From positions 1,400,001 to 1,464,000 of the forward strand of contig CP119325.1 of the NCBI GenBank assembly GCA_029202525.1: a stretch of DNA of 64,000 nt. The letters are read 5' to 3'. Position numbers and translations under genes: made by a program. Of the stretch, positions 13,466-21,650 are shown piece by piece. This stretch comes from Candidatus Pseudomonas phytovorans (GTDB lineage: Bacteria; Pseudomonadota; Gammaproteobacteria; Pseudomonadales; Pseudomonadaceae). Numbering within the stretch: position 1 is the stretch's first letter; every line of letters begins with the position of its first letter. The notes beneath the pieces were generated by a model, which saw nothing but the letters and a program-made list of their open reading frames with translations, ran no database searches and was not told the origin of the DNA.

Positions 13466-14032
13466 ATGAACGTGGCCGCAAGGCGAGCGCCAAGCTGTGC
13501 ACTTTCGCTATTGCTGGCCGCCCTGTTCATCTCCACAGGCCTCGCCCGGGCAGACTCCGGCACAACTGCCGCCCAGGCGCAGCAACGCGCCAAGACTGTC
13601 ACCCAGGTGGTACTGGGCATCTTCAGTTATGCCCGCTGGCCCGCCGAACCCTCACCCTTACGTTTGTGCCTGGTCGGCCCGACCGAATACGCCGATGACC
13701 TGATCAAAGGCCATGTGCAGGAGTCCGGGCGCCCGCTGCAAGTGCGGCGGCTGCTGGCAGAGGATACCCAGATCGCCCAGGCCTGCGATGCCATCTACAT
13801 CGGCAAACTCGACCAGGGTCAGCGCGATCGGCTGTTCGAGCGCGTCAGCGGCCACCCGGTACTGAGCATCAGCGAAGCGAACGACCCGTGCACGGTTGGC
13901 AGCCTGTTCTGCCTGCGGGTAAGTGACCAGCAGGTGGCCTTTGAAGTCAACCTCGACTCGGTGGCGCGGTCCGGCGTGCGCATCCACCCCAGTGTGCTGC
14001 AATTGTCGCGGCGCCGGGCGGTGCAGCCATGA
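13466..14032 (+). CDS. yfiR: YfiR-type periplasmic repressor of the diguanylate cyclase YfiN
   Basis: In P. aeruginosa, YfiR is a periplasmic protein that binds YfiN and silences c-di-GMP synthesis; redox change or cell-wall stress relieves it. The 188-residue product has a signal peptide ending near ARA-DS (residue 29). Four cysteines follow at 68, 107, 142 and 149. These sit exactly three positions before the four disulfide cysteines I recall for P. aeruginosa YfiR (71, 110, 145, 152), which supports both fold and redox sensing. The stop overlaps the yfiN start (ATGA). It is the first gene of the three-gene operon. Confidence 0.9.
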   Translation: MNVAARRAPSCALSLLLAALFISTGLARADSGTTAAQAQQRAKTVTQVVLGIFSYARWPAEPSPLRLCLVGPTEYADDLIKGHVQESGRPLQVRRLLAEDTQIAQACDAIYIGKLDQGQRDRLFERVSGHPVLSISEANDPCTVGSLFCLRVSDQQVAFEVNLDSVARSGVRIHPSVLQLSRRRAVQP

Positions 14033-15300
14033 AGCCGACCCGCAAGCATGGCGTGCGCCCGACATTGCGCTCGGTGCTGGGCCGTGGGCACCTCAGTGTG
14101 GCTTTGCTCGCCGTGGGCCTGGCCGGTATTTCCCTCACCCTGCTGGGCGTGCTCGCCCTGCGTGTCTACGCCAATCACAACCTGCACCTGATCGCCCGGT
14201 CGATCAACTACACCGTGGAAGCGGCGGTGGTATTCGATGACAGTGCCGCGGCCAATGAATCGCTGGCGCTGATCGCCAGTAACGAGGAGGTGGCCGAGGC
14301 AAAGGTGTTCAACGACGAAGGCGAGTTGCTGGCGCATTGGCAGCGTGGCGATACCGGCGTGCTCGCCAAACTTGAAGTGCAGGTTGCCACCGCCTTGCTG
14401 GATGAGCCGATCAACTTGCCCATACTGCACCAGCAACAGCAGGTGGGGCACATTGAACTGGTCGGCCAGGGCCGTAGCCTGTTGCTGTTCCTGCTCAGCG
14501 GGCTGGCAGGAATCCTGTTCTGCACGCTACTCAGTGCCTTGGCTGCGCAATACCTGTCGCGGCGCCTGCTCAGCGATATTGTCCGCCCGCTGCGTGGCCT
14601 GGCCAGCGTGGCCCACGCCGCCCGCCGCGAGCGCAGTTTCGACCGGCGCGTGCCGGAAGCGCCGATTGCCGAACTCAACGAGCTGGGCAACGACTTCAAT
14701 GCCCTGCTCGACGAACTGGAGGTATGGCACAGCCACCTGCAGAACGAAAACCAGACCCTGGCCCACCAGGCCAGCCACGACAGCCTGACCGGCCTGCCCA
14801 ACCGCGCATTCTTCGAGGGGCGCCTGAACCGCAGTGTGCGCAATGCTGCGCGGCAGCAGGACAACCTGGCGCTGTTGTTCCTCGACAGCGACCACTTCAA
14901 GCAGATCAACGACACCCTCGGCCATGCCGTGGGCGACGAAGTCCTGATCAGCGTGGCTGAGCGCGTGCGCGCCCAGCTGCGTGAGCACGACCTGGTTGCA
15001 CGCTTGGGCGGTGATGAGTTCGCAGTGCTGCTGACACCTTTGCAGTCGCGCGAAGACGCCGAGCACATTGCCGAAAAGATTGTCGCCAGCATGAAACTGC
15101 CGGTGCAACTGGACAGTGGCCGCAGTATCGCCACTTCTCTGAGCGTCGGTATTGCCTATTACCCTGATGACGGCGCTGACCCCGCCAGTCTTCTCAATGC
15201 CGCCGATGCGGCGATGTACCAGGCCAAGCGCAAACGCCCTGGCCATTGGCAAGTGGCGCAGACGGAACGGTCCGCCAGTGAAATCAAGAACAGGAGTTGA
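14029..15300 (+). CDS. yfiN: YfiN/TpbB-type membrane diguanylate cyclase
   Basis: This enzyme makes cyclic di-GMP from two GTP and drives biofilm and persistent growth when released from YfiR. The 423-residue protein has an N-terminal membrane segment (about 23-47), a periplasmic CHASE8-type sensor region, a second membrane segment (about 142-165), a HAMP-like linker ending in a coiled stretch, and a GGDEF domain from about residue 255. The active motif is intact as GGDEF. REHD lies five residues before it and fits an inhibitory I-site (RxxD), suggesting product feedback. The gene overlaps yfiR by 4 bases and is followed by yfiB after a short gap. Confidence 0.92.
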   Translation: MKPTRKHGVRPTLRSVLGRGHLSVALLAVGLAGISLTLLGVLALRVYANHNLHLIARSINYTVEAAVVFDDSAAANESLALIASNEEVAEAKVFNDEGELLAHWQRGDTGVLAKLEVQVATALLDEPINLPILHQQQQVGHIELVGQGRSLLLFLLSGLAGILFCTLLSALAAQYLSRRLLSDIVRPLRGLASVAHAARRERSFDRRVPEAPIAELNELGNDFNALLDELEVWHSHLQNENQTLAHQASHDSLTGLPNRAFFEGRLNRSVRNAARQQDNLALLFLDSDHFKQINDTLGHAVGDEVLISVAERVRAQLREHDLVARLGGDEFAVLLTPLQSREDAEHIAEKIVASMKLPVQLDSGRSIATSLSVGIAYYPDDGADPASLLNAADAAMYQAKRKRPGHWQVAQTERSASEIKNRS

Positions 15301-15307
15301 ACCCGTG

Positions 15308-15796
15308 ATGCACGCTTTACGTTTCCCCCTTTGGACCTTGTTGCTCGCCGTGCTGGCGCTGACCGGTTGCCAGACGGCCCCCCCCAAAGGCCTGACCCCC
15401 GAACAGATTGCCGTGCTCAAGCGCGAAGGCTTTACCCCGACCGATGAAGGCTGGGCCTACGACCTTTCCGGCAAAGTGCTGTTCGGCAGCGACCTGGATA
15501 GCCTCAACGGCCAAAGCCAGGCCATTGTCGAGCGCATTGGCAAGGCGCTGCTTGGCGTTGGCATCCAGGGCGTGCGGGTGGACGGGCATGCCGATGCGTC
15601 GGGCAAGGCGGCATATAACCAGCAGCTGTCCGAACGCCGTGCGCAGAGCGTGACCCAGGCGCTGGTCGGGGTTGGCATGCAGGCGCAAAATATCCAGAGC
15701 CGTGGCCTGGGCAGTACCCAGCCGGTTGCAGACAACCGCACCAGTGCGGGGCGCACCGAGAACCGGCGCGTTTCTATCGTGGTGGCGTCTTACTGA
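15308..15796 (+). CDS. yfiB: YfiB-type OmpA-family outer-membrane lipoprotein
   Basis: YfiB anchors in the outer membrane, binds peptidoglycan and sequesters YfiR, switching YfiN on. The 162-residue product has a lipoprotein signal with lipobox LTGC (cysteine near residue 21). Its C-terminal OmpA domain carries VDGHADASGKAAYNQQLS and RRAQSV, typical of peptidoglycan-binding OmpA-like domains. A GTG at 15305, one codon earlier, is an equally possible start; AGGAG lies upstream at either choice. It completes yfiR-yfiN-yfiB. A weak hairpin (GGGGCT/AGCCCC) follows the stop but lacks a proper T-tract. Confidence 0.88.
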   Translation: MHALRFPLWTLLLAVLALTGCQTAPPKGLTPEQIAVLKREGFTPTDEGWAYDLSGKVLFGSDLDSLNGQSQAIVERIGKALLGVGIQGVRVDGHADASGKAAYNQQLSERRAQSVTQALVGVGMQAQNIQSRGLGSTQPVADNRTSAGRTENRRVSIVVASY

Positions 15797-15826
15797 GTGG
15801 ATTTTTGGGGCTGCACAGTAGCCCCA

Positions 15827-16777
15827 TCATTCCTGAGCAAATCGCATTTCCCGCGTTTCCCCCATCAACAACGGCGCATTCGCCTCGGTTACCCCGCGGA
15901 TGTAATCCCACAACAGGGTAATCCGCTTCAACTTCCTCAAATCCTCCCGGCAATACATCCAGAACTGCCGCGTCACCTCGATCTCTTCCGGCAGCACTGT
16001 CACCAGACGCGGGTCCTGCGCCGCCAGGAAGCACGGCAGTATCGCCAACCCACGCCCTTGCAACGCGGCGGTGTACTGAGCAATCACACTGGTACTGCGT
16101 AAGTGCGCGCTGGCACCGGGAATCAGATTGGCCAGGTACAAGAGCTCCGAACTGAACGCCAGATCATCCACGTAACTGATGAACGGGTGTCTGGCCAGAT
16201 CCGCGACTTGGCGTATCGGCGCGTGGTTGTTCAGGTAATCCTGGGTCGTGTACAGCCGCAAACGGTAATCGCACAGCTTGCAGCACACATAAGGCCCATG
16301 CTCCGGCCGCTCCAGGGCAATCACGATGTCTGCTTCACGCTTGGACAGGCTGATGAAGTGCGGCAGCGGCAGGATATCCACCGAGATCGCCGGATAGGCA
16401 TCGACGAAGTGGCTTAGCTGCGGGGTAATGAAAAAGCTGCCGAAGCCCTCGGTGCAGCCCATGCGCACATGCCCCGACAACGCCACGCCCGACCCGGACA
16501 CCTGCTCGCACGCCATGTGCAGCGTGCTTTCGATCGACTCGGCATAACCGAGCAAGCGCTGGCCCTCAGCGGTGAGGACAAAGCCGTTGGTCCGCGATTT
16601 TTCGAACAGCAATGTGCCCAGCGCCCCTTCCAGCGAACTGATGCGCCGCGACACCGTGGTGTAGTCCACGCTCAGGCGTTTGGCGGCGCTGCTGGCCTTG
16701 CGGGTGCGGGCCACTTCAAGGAAAAACTTCAGGTCGTCCCAGTTGAGCGCGCTCAGGGATGTGAGGTCTTTTTGCAT
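15827..16777 (-). CDS. LysR-family transcriptional regulator, divergent to mmsAB
   Basis: A 316-residue LysR-type regulator. The N-terminal winged helix reads LNWDDLKFFLEVARTRKASSAAKRL with DYTTVSRRISSLE as the recognition helix. The substrate-binding half follows. The ATG at 16777 (MQKDLTSL) is preferred; longer in-frame starts would reach into mmsA. It is divergent from mmsA with 132 bases between, so it is a good candidate to control valine-catabolism genes. In P. aeruginosa the regulator at this place, MmsR, is of the AraC family, so the arrangement differs. The inducer is not evident. Confidence 0.85.
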   Translation of the reverse strand: MQKDLTSLSALNWDDLKFFLEVARTRKASSAAKRLSVDYTTVSRRISSLEGALGTLLFEKSRTNGFVLTAEGQRLLGYAESIESTLHMACEQVSGSGVALSGHVRMGCTEGFGSFFITPQLSHFVDAYPAISVDILPLPHFISLSKREADIVIALERPEHGPYVCCKLCDYRLRLYTTQDYLNNHAPIRQVADLARHPFISYVDDLAFSSELLYLANLIPGASAHLRSTSVIAQYTAALQGRGLAILPCFLAAQDPRLVTVLPEEIEVTRQFWMYCREDLRKLKRITLLWDYIRGVTEANAPLLMGETREMRFAQE

Positions 16778-16909
16778 GATGATCCGGTTTTTTTGTGCGT
16801 TCTTGTTGGATGTTTGCACATCTATACTCGAAACAAGCCTCAGGACGCCACCTCGCGTTTGCTTGGCGCTGGCGATCTCGTCCCGACAATAATTCCAAGG
16901 AGAACGCAG

Positions 16910-18436
16910 ATGAACGCACCGCAGTCCCCGAACAGCACCAAGGTCGAGCAGGTGAAGCTGCTGATCGACGGCCAATGGGTCGAGTCGAAAACTACCGAGT
17001 GGCGCGACATTGTCAACCCGGCTACCCAAGAGGTGCTGGCACGCGTACCGTTCGCCACCGTCGAGGAAGTCGACGCTGCCGTGGCCGCTGCCCACCGCGC
17101 CTTTAAGACCTGGCGCGACACCCCGATTGGCGCGCGCATGCGCATCATGCTCAAGCTGCAGGCGCTGATCCGCGAACACACCAAGCGTATCGCCCAGGTG
17201 CTTAGCGCCGAACAGGGTAAAACCCTGGCCGACGCTGAAGGCGATATCTTCCGCGGCCTGGAAGTGGTCGAGCACGCGGCGTCCATTGGCACCCTGCAGA
17301 TGGGCGAGTTCGCCGAGAACGTCGCTGGCGGTGTCGATACCTACACCCTGCGCCAGCCGATCGGCGTATGCGCCGGTATCACCCCGTTCAACTTCCCGGC
17401 CATGATCCCGCTGTGGATGTTCCCCATGGCCATCGTTTGCGGCAACACCTTCGTGCTCAAACCGTCCGAGCAGGATCCGCTGTCGACCCTGCTACTGGTC
17501 GAACTGGCGTTGGAAGCCGGCGTACCGGCGGGCGTGTTGAACGTGGTGCACGGTGGCAAGCAAGTGGTGGATGCGATCTGTACGCACCAGGACATCAAGG
17601 CGATTTCCTTCGTCGGCTCCACCGAAGTTGGCACCCACGTGTACAACCTCGGTAGCCAGCACGGCAAGCGCGTGCAGTCGATGATGGGCGCCAAGAACCA
17701 CGCGGTGGTGCTGCCCGATGCCAACCGCACGCAAACCGTCAACGCCCTGGTCGGTGCCGCCTTCGGTGCGGCGGGCCAGCGCTGCATGGCCACCTCGGTG
17801 GCGGTGCTGGTGGGCAAGGCTCGCGAATGGCTGCCTGACATCAAGGAGGCGGCGAGCAAGCTCAAGGTCAATGCCGGCTGCGAACCTGGCACCGATGTCG
17901 GCCCGGTGGTTTCCAGGCGCGCCAAGGAGCGTGTGCTGGGGCTGATCGAAAGCGGTATCAAGGAAGGCGCCAAGCTGGAACTCGACGGCCGCGTGGTGAC
18001 GGTGCCGGGTTACGAGCAAGGTAACTTCGTCGGCCCAACCCTGTTCTCTGGCGTGAAGACCGACATGCAGGTGTATACCCAGGAAATCTTCGGCCCGGTG
18101 CTGGTGACCCTGGAGGTCGATACCCTCGACGAGGCCATCGCCCTGGTCAACGCCAACCCGTTCGGCAACGGCACCGGCCTGTTCACCCAGAGCGGCGCGG
18201 CAGCGCGCAAGTTCCAGAGCGAAATCGATATCGGCCAGGTCGGCATCAACATCCCGATCCCGGTTCCGGTCCCGTACTTCAGCTTCACCGGTTCCCGTGG
18301 TTCCAAGCTCGGCGACCTCGGCCCCTACGGCAAGCAAGTGGTGCAGTTCTACACGCAGACCAAGACCGTCACCGCCCGCTGGTTCGATGACGACAGCGTC
18401 AATGACGGTGTGAACACCACCATCAGCCTGCGCTAA
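16910..18436 (+). CDS. mmsA: Methylmalonate-semialdehyde dehydrogenase (CoA-acylating)
   Basis: The enzyme oxidises (methyl)malonate semialdehyde to propionyl-CoA or acetyl-CoA with NAD and CoA, in valine and inositol breakdown. The 508-residue protein is an aldehyde dehydrogenase. It shows GITPFNFPAMIPLWMFPMAI, typical of MmsA, the NAD-fold FVGSTEVG, and the catalytic Cys292 in GAAGQRCMA. The usual glutamate base of other ALDHs is replaced by Asn in GAKNHAVVLPDA, as expected for this CoA-dependent subgroup. The ATG at 16910 has the ribosome site AAGGAGAA before it. mmsB follows after 11 bases, so the two form one operon. Confidence 0.95.
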   Translation: MNAPQSPNSTKVEQVKLLIDGQWVESKTTEWRDIVNPATQEVLARVPFATVEEVDAAVAAAHRAFKTWRDTPIGARMRIMLKLQALIREHTKRIAQVLSAEQGKTLADAEGDIFRGLEVVEHAASIGTLQMGEFAENVAGGVDTYTLRQPIGVCAGITPFNFPAMIPLWMFPMAIVCGNTFVLKPSEQDPLSTLLLVELALEAGVPAGVLNVVHGGKQVVDAICTHQDIKAISFVGSTEVGTHVYNLGSQHGKRVQSMMGAKNHAVVLPDANRTQTVNALVGAAFGAAGQRCMATSVAVLVGKAREWLPDIKEAASKLKVNAGCEPGTDVGPVVSRRAKERVLGLIESGIKEGAKLELDGRVVTVPGYEQGNFVGPTLFSGVKTDMQVYTQEIFGPVLVTLEVDTLDEAIALVNANPFGNGTGLFTQSGAAARKFQSEIDIGQVGINIPIPVPVPYFSFTGSRGSKLGDLGPYGKQVVQFYTQTKTVTARWFDDDSVNDGVNTTISLR

Positions 18437-18447
18437 AGGAGCACGTC

Positions 18448-19335
18448 ATGCGTATTGCATTCATCGGTCTGGGCAACATGGGCGCACCCATGGCCCGCAA
18501 CCTGATCAAGGCCGGGCACCAGCTGAACCTGTTCGACCTCAACAAGGCTGTGCTGGCCGAGCTGGCAGAACTGGGTGGGCAGATCAGCCCGTCGCCCAAG
18601 GACGCGGCGGCCAACAGCGAGCTGGTGATCACCATGCTGCCTGCCGCTGCCCATGTGCGCAGCGTTTACCTGAACGAAGATGGCGTGCTGGCGGGTATTC
18701 GTGCCGGTACGCCGACCGTGGACTGCAGCACCATCGACCCGCAGACCGCCCGCGACGTGTCCAAGGCCGCAGCGGCCAAGGGCGTGGACCTGGGCGATGC
18801 ACCGGTGTCCGGTGGCACCGGTGGCGCGGCGGCGGGCACACTGACCTTCATGGTTGGCGCCAGCGCCGAGCTGTTCGCTACCCTCAAGCCGGTACTGGAG
18901 CAGATGGGTCGCAACATCGTGCATTGCGGTGAAGTGGGCACGGGGCAGATCGCAAAAATCTGCAACAACCTGCTGTTGGGCATCTCGATGATCGGTGTGT
19001 CCGAGGCCATGGCCCTGGGTAACGCACTGGGCATCGACACCCAAGTGCTGGCCGGCATCATCAACAGCTCGACCGGGCGTTGCTGGAGTTCGGACACCTA
19101 CAATCCGTGGCCAGGCATTATTGAAACGGCGCCGGCGTCGCGTGGCTATACCGGCGGCTTTGGCGCCGAGCTGATGCTCAAGGACTTGGGGCTGGCCACT
19201 GAAGCGGCACGCCAGGCACACCAACCGGTGATCCTGGGCGCCGTGGCACAGCAGCTGTATCAGGCCATGAGCCTGCGTGGCGAAGGTGGCAAAGACTTCT
19301 CGGCCATCGTCGAGGGGTATCGCAAGAAAGATTGA
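18448..19335 (+). CDS. mmsB: 3-hydroxyisobutyrate dehydrogenase
   Basis: It oxidises 3-hydroxyisobutyrate to methylmalonate semialdehyde, the substrate of MmsA, in valine degradation. The 295-residue protein opens with the NAD-binding fold IGLGNMGAPMARNLIKAGH. The substrate-binding signature DAPVSGGTGGAAAGTLTFMVGA follows, and the catalytic lysine is in GQIAKICNNLLLG. AAGGAG precedes the start. It is co-transcribed with mmsA and ends before a strong hairpin terminator. Confidence 0.95.
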   Translation: MRIAFIGLGNMGAPMARNLIKAGHQLNLFDLNKAVLAELAELGGQISPSPKDAAANSELVITMLPAAAHVRSVYLNEDGVLAGIRAGTPTVDCSTIDPQTARDVSKAAAAKGVDLGDAPVSGGTGGAAAGTLTFMVGASAELFATLKPVLEQMGRNIVHCGEVGTGQIAKICNNLLLGISMIGVSEAMALGNALGIDTQVLAGIINSSTGRCWSSDTYNPWPGIIETAPASRGYTGGFGAELMLKDLGLATEAARQAHQPVILGAVAQQLYQAMSLRGEGGKDFSAIVEGYRKKD

Positions 19336-19352
19336 TGCGAGAGGTGGGCTTC

Positions 19353-19423
19353 ATCGCGGGCCAGGTGGCCTTTCCTCTGTAACTGCGCACCAGAGGGGAG
19401 GGCACCTGCTCCGCGATTTTTTT
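19353..19423 (+). terminator. Long-hairpin rho-independent terminator after mmsAB
   Basis: Three nested complementary arms pair in order: ATCGCGG/CCGCGAT, CAGGTG/CACCTG and CCTCTG/CAGAGG. A run of seven T follows at 19417-19423. It ends the mmsAB transcript and lies just before the end of the convergent cupin gene. Parts of the outer arms recall REP sequence (ATCGCGGG). Confidence 0.8.
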
Positions 19424-19424
19424 G

Positions 19425-19769
19425 TCAGGCGAAGACGAAATACTTGCGCACGGTCTCGACCACTTCCCAGGTGCCTTTCATCCCCGGTTCGATCACGAAC
19501 ACATCGCCGGCTTTCAGGTGCTTCGGCTCTTCGCCTTCCGGGGTGATGATGCAGTAACCATCAAGAAAGTGGCAGAACTCCCACTTGTCGTAGTTGACCT
19601 CGAACTTGCCCGGGGTGCAGATCCAGGTGCCCATGATCTTGCTGCCGTCGGCCGACAGGTAGGCATTGAGGTTGACGGTGTGCGGATCGCCGCCGATGCG
19701 CTTCCACTTGGTGGCGTCCACGACCGGCGTCGGGCAGGTTTCGCGCAGGACGGTAATGAAATCGGACAT
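19425..19769 (-). CDS. Small cupin-fold protein (cupin_3/DUF861 type)
   Basis: A 114-residue single-domain cupin without signal peptide. The two cupin motifs read WEFCHFLDGYCIITPEGEEP and AGDVFVIEPGMKGTWEVVE, close to the EutQ/ureidoglycolate-type family often called DUF861. Members bind small ligands or act as minor enzymes; the substrate cannot be read from the sequence. It is convergent with mmsAB and separated by their terminator, so a link with valine catabolism is not shown. The upstream 287 bases to hicA contain no other gene I can support. Confidence 0.8.
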   Translation of the reverse strand: MSDFITVLRETCPTPVVDATKWKRIGGDPHTVNLNAYLSADGSKIMGTWICTPGKFEVNYDKWEFCHFLDGYCIITPEGEEPKHLKAGDVFVIEPGMKGTWEVVETVRKYFVFA

Positions 19770-20000
19770 GGGGCAACTCCTGGTGACTGGTTGGATGACT
19801 CGTCACCATAGGGCCATCGGCCGAGCCGCAGTTGCCTGGGCTCGACGTCCAGCTGTCTGGTCGCGCTATGCCCGGCGGTTTACTCCGACGGCAATGTGCG
19901 GCAGTCCGGCTTGGGCGCCGATGTCGTGGCAGGTAGCTTCTTACTTGACCATCAGATCTTTCCGCTAGTCGCCACATGTGTGCATAGTGTGTAGTACGCT

Positions 20001-20033
20001 TTGTTTCGGTCAATTCGGTGTGTATGATACACA
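20001..20033 (+). promoter_or_regulatory. hicAB promoter with overlapping 15-base palindrome
   Basis: TTGTTT (20001-20006) and TATGAT (20023-20028), 16 bases apart, form a good sigma-70 promoter. A perfect palindrome TGTGTATGATACACA (20019-20033, central G) covers the -10 box. It lies 23 bases before the hicA start. Antitoxins of this kind repress their own operon, so this is the likely HicB operator. Confidence 0.7.
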
Positions 20034-20056
20034 TCGACTGCCCAAGGAAGAGGCGT

Positions 20057-20284
20057 ATGCGCAGTCGTGAAGTCATCCAGCTTATAGAGGCTGACGGTTG
20101 GTATGAGGTGGAGGTGAAAGGGAGTCATCACCAGTTCAGGCACCCGAGCAAAAAGGGGAGAGTAACGGTTCCTCATCCCAAGAGTGATCTCCCCAAAGGC
20201 ACAGTGCACAGCATCTTGAAACAGGCCGGTTTAGCACCGGCCGGTGGCGTTACCAGAATGGGCGTTAAAGGAGGCAGCCAATGA
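20057..20284 (+). CDS. hicA: HicA toxin, mRNA interferase
   Basis: HicA is a small double-stranded-RNA-binding-fold ribonuclease that cleaves mRNA and stops growth when not bound by HicB. The 75-residue product has the family signature GSHHQFRHP (residues 22-30) with the catalytic histidine, followed by VTVPHPKSDLPKGTVHSILKQAG. The ATG at 20057 is chosen because AAGGAAG lies 6 bases before it, and the protein then begins MRSREVIQLIE as in the family. An earlier in-frame ATG at 20018 lies within the promoter and is rejected. The stop overlaps the hicB start (ATGA). Confidence 0.93.
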   Translation: MRSREVIQLIEADGWYEVEVKGSHHQFRHPSKKGRVTVPHPKSDLPKGTVHSILKQAGLAPAGGVTRMGVKGGSQ

Positions 20285-20688
20285 AGTTTCCGGTCGTATT
20301 GCACAAGGATCCCGGTTCGGATTACGGCGTGACCGTTCCCGATGTCCCCGGCTGTTTCTCCGCCGGGGCTACCGTTGCTCAAGCTCTGGACAATGTCCAT
20401 GAGGCGCTGGCGCTTCATTTTGAAGGATTGGTCGCAGATAAAGAGGCACTGCCGCAGCCACAGGAAGTAGATGTCCATGTGGCCAACCCCGACTATGACG
20501 GCGGGGTCTGGGCCGTGGTGGATTTTGATGTCACGCCGTATCTGGGCAAGGCGGTTCGCTTCAATGCGACCCTGCCCGAAAACCTGCTGCAGCGGATCGA
20601 TGAGAAGGTGAAGCGTGATCATCGGTACGCTTCCCGCTCCGGGTTTCTTGCTTCTGCTGCACTGCGAGAGCTGGCGCTTACACACTGA
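20281..20688 (+). CDS. hicB: HicB antitoxin with ribbon-helix-helix DNA-binding tail
   Basis: HicB neutralises HicA and represses the operon. The 135-residue protein has the HicB partial RNase H-like fold at the N-terminus (VVLHKDPGSDYGVTVPDVPG and then FSAGATVAQALDNVHEAL). Its C-terminal ribbon-helix-helix segment contains LPENLLQRIDEKV and SGFLASAALREL. It overlaps hicA by 4 bases with GGAGG before its start. The RHH-type tail fits the short palindrome found upstream. The pair ends 20 bases from the converging lipid cluster. Confidence 0.93.
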   Translation: MKFPVVLHKDPGSDYGVTVPDVPGCFSAGATVAQALDNVHEALALHFEGLVADKEALPQPQEVDVHVANPDYDGGVWAVVDFDVTPYLGKAVRFNATLPENLLQRIDEKVKRDHRYASRSGFLASAALRELALTH

Positions 20689-20708
20689 TCAACGATGCTA
20701 CGTTCTTC

Positions 20709-21650
20709 TTACGCCCACCAATACCGCACGAAGTGGAAGAACACCGGCGCTGCAAAGCACACCGAATCCATGCGGTCGAGCATGCCGCCATGCCCTTCGA
20801 TCATGTGCCCCCAGTCTTTCACCCCACGGTCGCGCTTGATCGCCGACATCACCAGGCCGCCGAAGAAGCCCATGGCGTTGACCGCCAGCGCCATCAGCGC
20901 GGCCTGCCAGAAGGTGAACGGGGTGATCCAGCACAGCAGGGCGCCGATCAGGGTGGCCAGTGCCACGCCGCCGGCCAGCCCTTCGACGGTCTTGGACGGT
21001 GACAGGTTGGGGGCGACCTTGTGCTTGCCAAACAACTTGCCACACACGTACTGCAGCACGTCGCTGATCTGCACCACCAGGATCAGCCAGGCGATCAGCA
21101 GCAGGTTGCGCCCCTCGTAGCCGGGGATGTCCAGGGTCATCAAGGCTGGCACCGACGACACGCAGTACACCGCGATCATCAATCCCCACTGCACTTTTGA
21201 CGCACGTTCGAGAAAGCGCGTGGTATCGCCGCCGAGGCTGGCCAGGATTGGCAGCAGCAGGAACAGGTACACCGGGATGAAGATGCTGAACAGGCCGTAC
21301 CAGTCCATGGCGATCAGCACGTACTGCACCGGCAGCGCCACATAGAACGCTGCCACCAGCGCCGGGTAGTCGCTGCGCCGGGTCGGGGTAAGGGTCATGA
21401 ACTCGCGCAGGGCGTAGAACGACACGCCATAGAACAGCACGATCACGCCGTATTTGCCGAACAGGAAGGCGATGCCGATCACCAGCACCATTACCCACCA
21501 GGCATTGATGCGGGCGTTGAGGTTGTCGATCACCGCGTGCGGCGCGGGGCCGGCACGCCACTTGAGCAGGCGGCCTGTCATGCTGGCGAGCAGCAGCAGG
21601 GCGCCAATGCCGGCGAACAGGGAAAAGGTGTTGTCGTCCATGTCAGGCAT
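20709..21650 (-). CDS. ynbB: CDP-diacylglycerol synthase-like protein (CdsA/YnbB type)
   Basis: The family joins CTP and phosphatidate into CDP-diacylglycerol in the inner membrane. The 313-residue protein has seven to eight hydrophobic segments. The CdsA signature region reads SDVLQYVCGKLFGKHKVAPN then SPSKTVEGLAGG, with KDWGHMIEGHGGMLDRMDS near the C-terminus, so the catalytic motif looks intact. E. coli YnbB, as I recall it, is similar in size (298 residues). It is the last gene of a six-gene leftward cluster and its start overlaps the end of the acyltransferase gene by 8 bases. It is probably a second, specialised copy rather than the housekeeping CdsA. The symbol is by homology of context. 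Confidence 0.85.
   Translation of the reverse strand: MPDMDDNTFSLFAGIGALLLLASMTGRLLKWRAGPAPHAVIDNLNARINAWWVMVLVIGIAFLFGKYGVIVLFYGVSFYALREFMTLTPTRRSDYPALVAAFYVALPVQYVLIAMDWYGLFSIFIPVYLFLLLPILASLGGDTTRFLERASKVQWGLMIAVYCVSSVPALMTLDIPGYEGRNLLLIAWLILVVQISDVLQYVCGKLFGKHKVAPNLSPSKTVEGLAGGVALATLIGALLCWITPFTFWQAALMALAVNAMGFFGGLVMSAIKRDRGVKDWGHMIEGHGGMLDRMDSVCFAAPVFFHFVRYWWA

Noticed and set aside
15802..15825. GGGGCT/AGCCCC hairpin after yfiB as a terminator
   Set aside because: The T-run lies before, not after, the stem on the plus strand, and the minus strand has A instead; a terminator function is unsupported.
16469..16909. N-terminal extension of mmsA by about 147 codons
   Set aside because: The extension runs antisense to the LysR gene; ATG 16910 has a strong ribosome site and gives the usual MmsA length.
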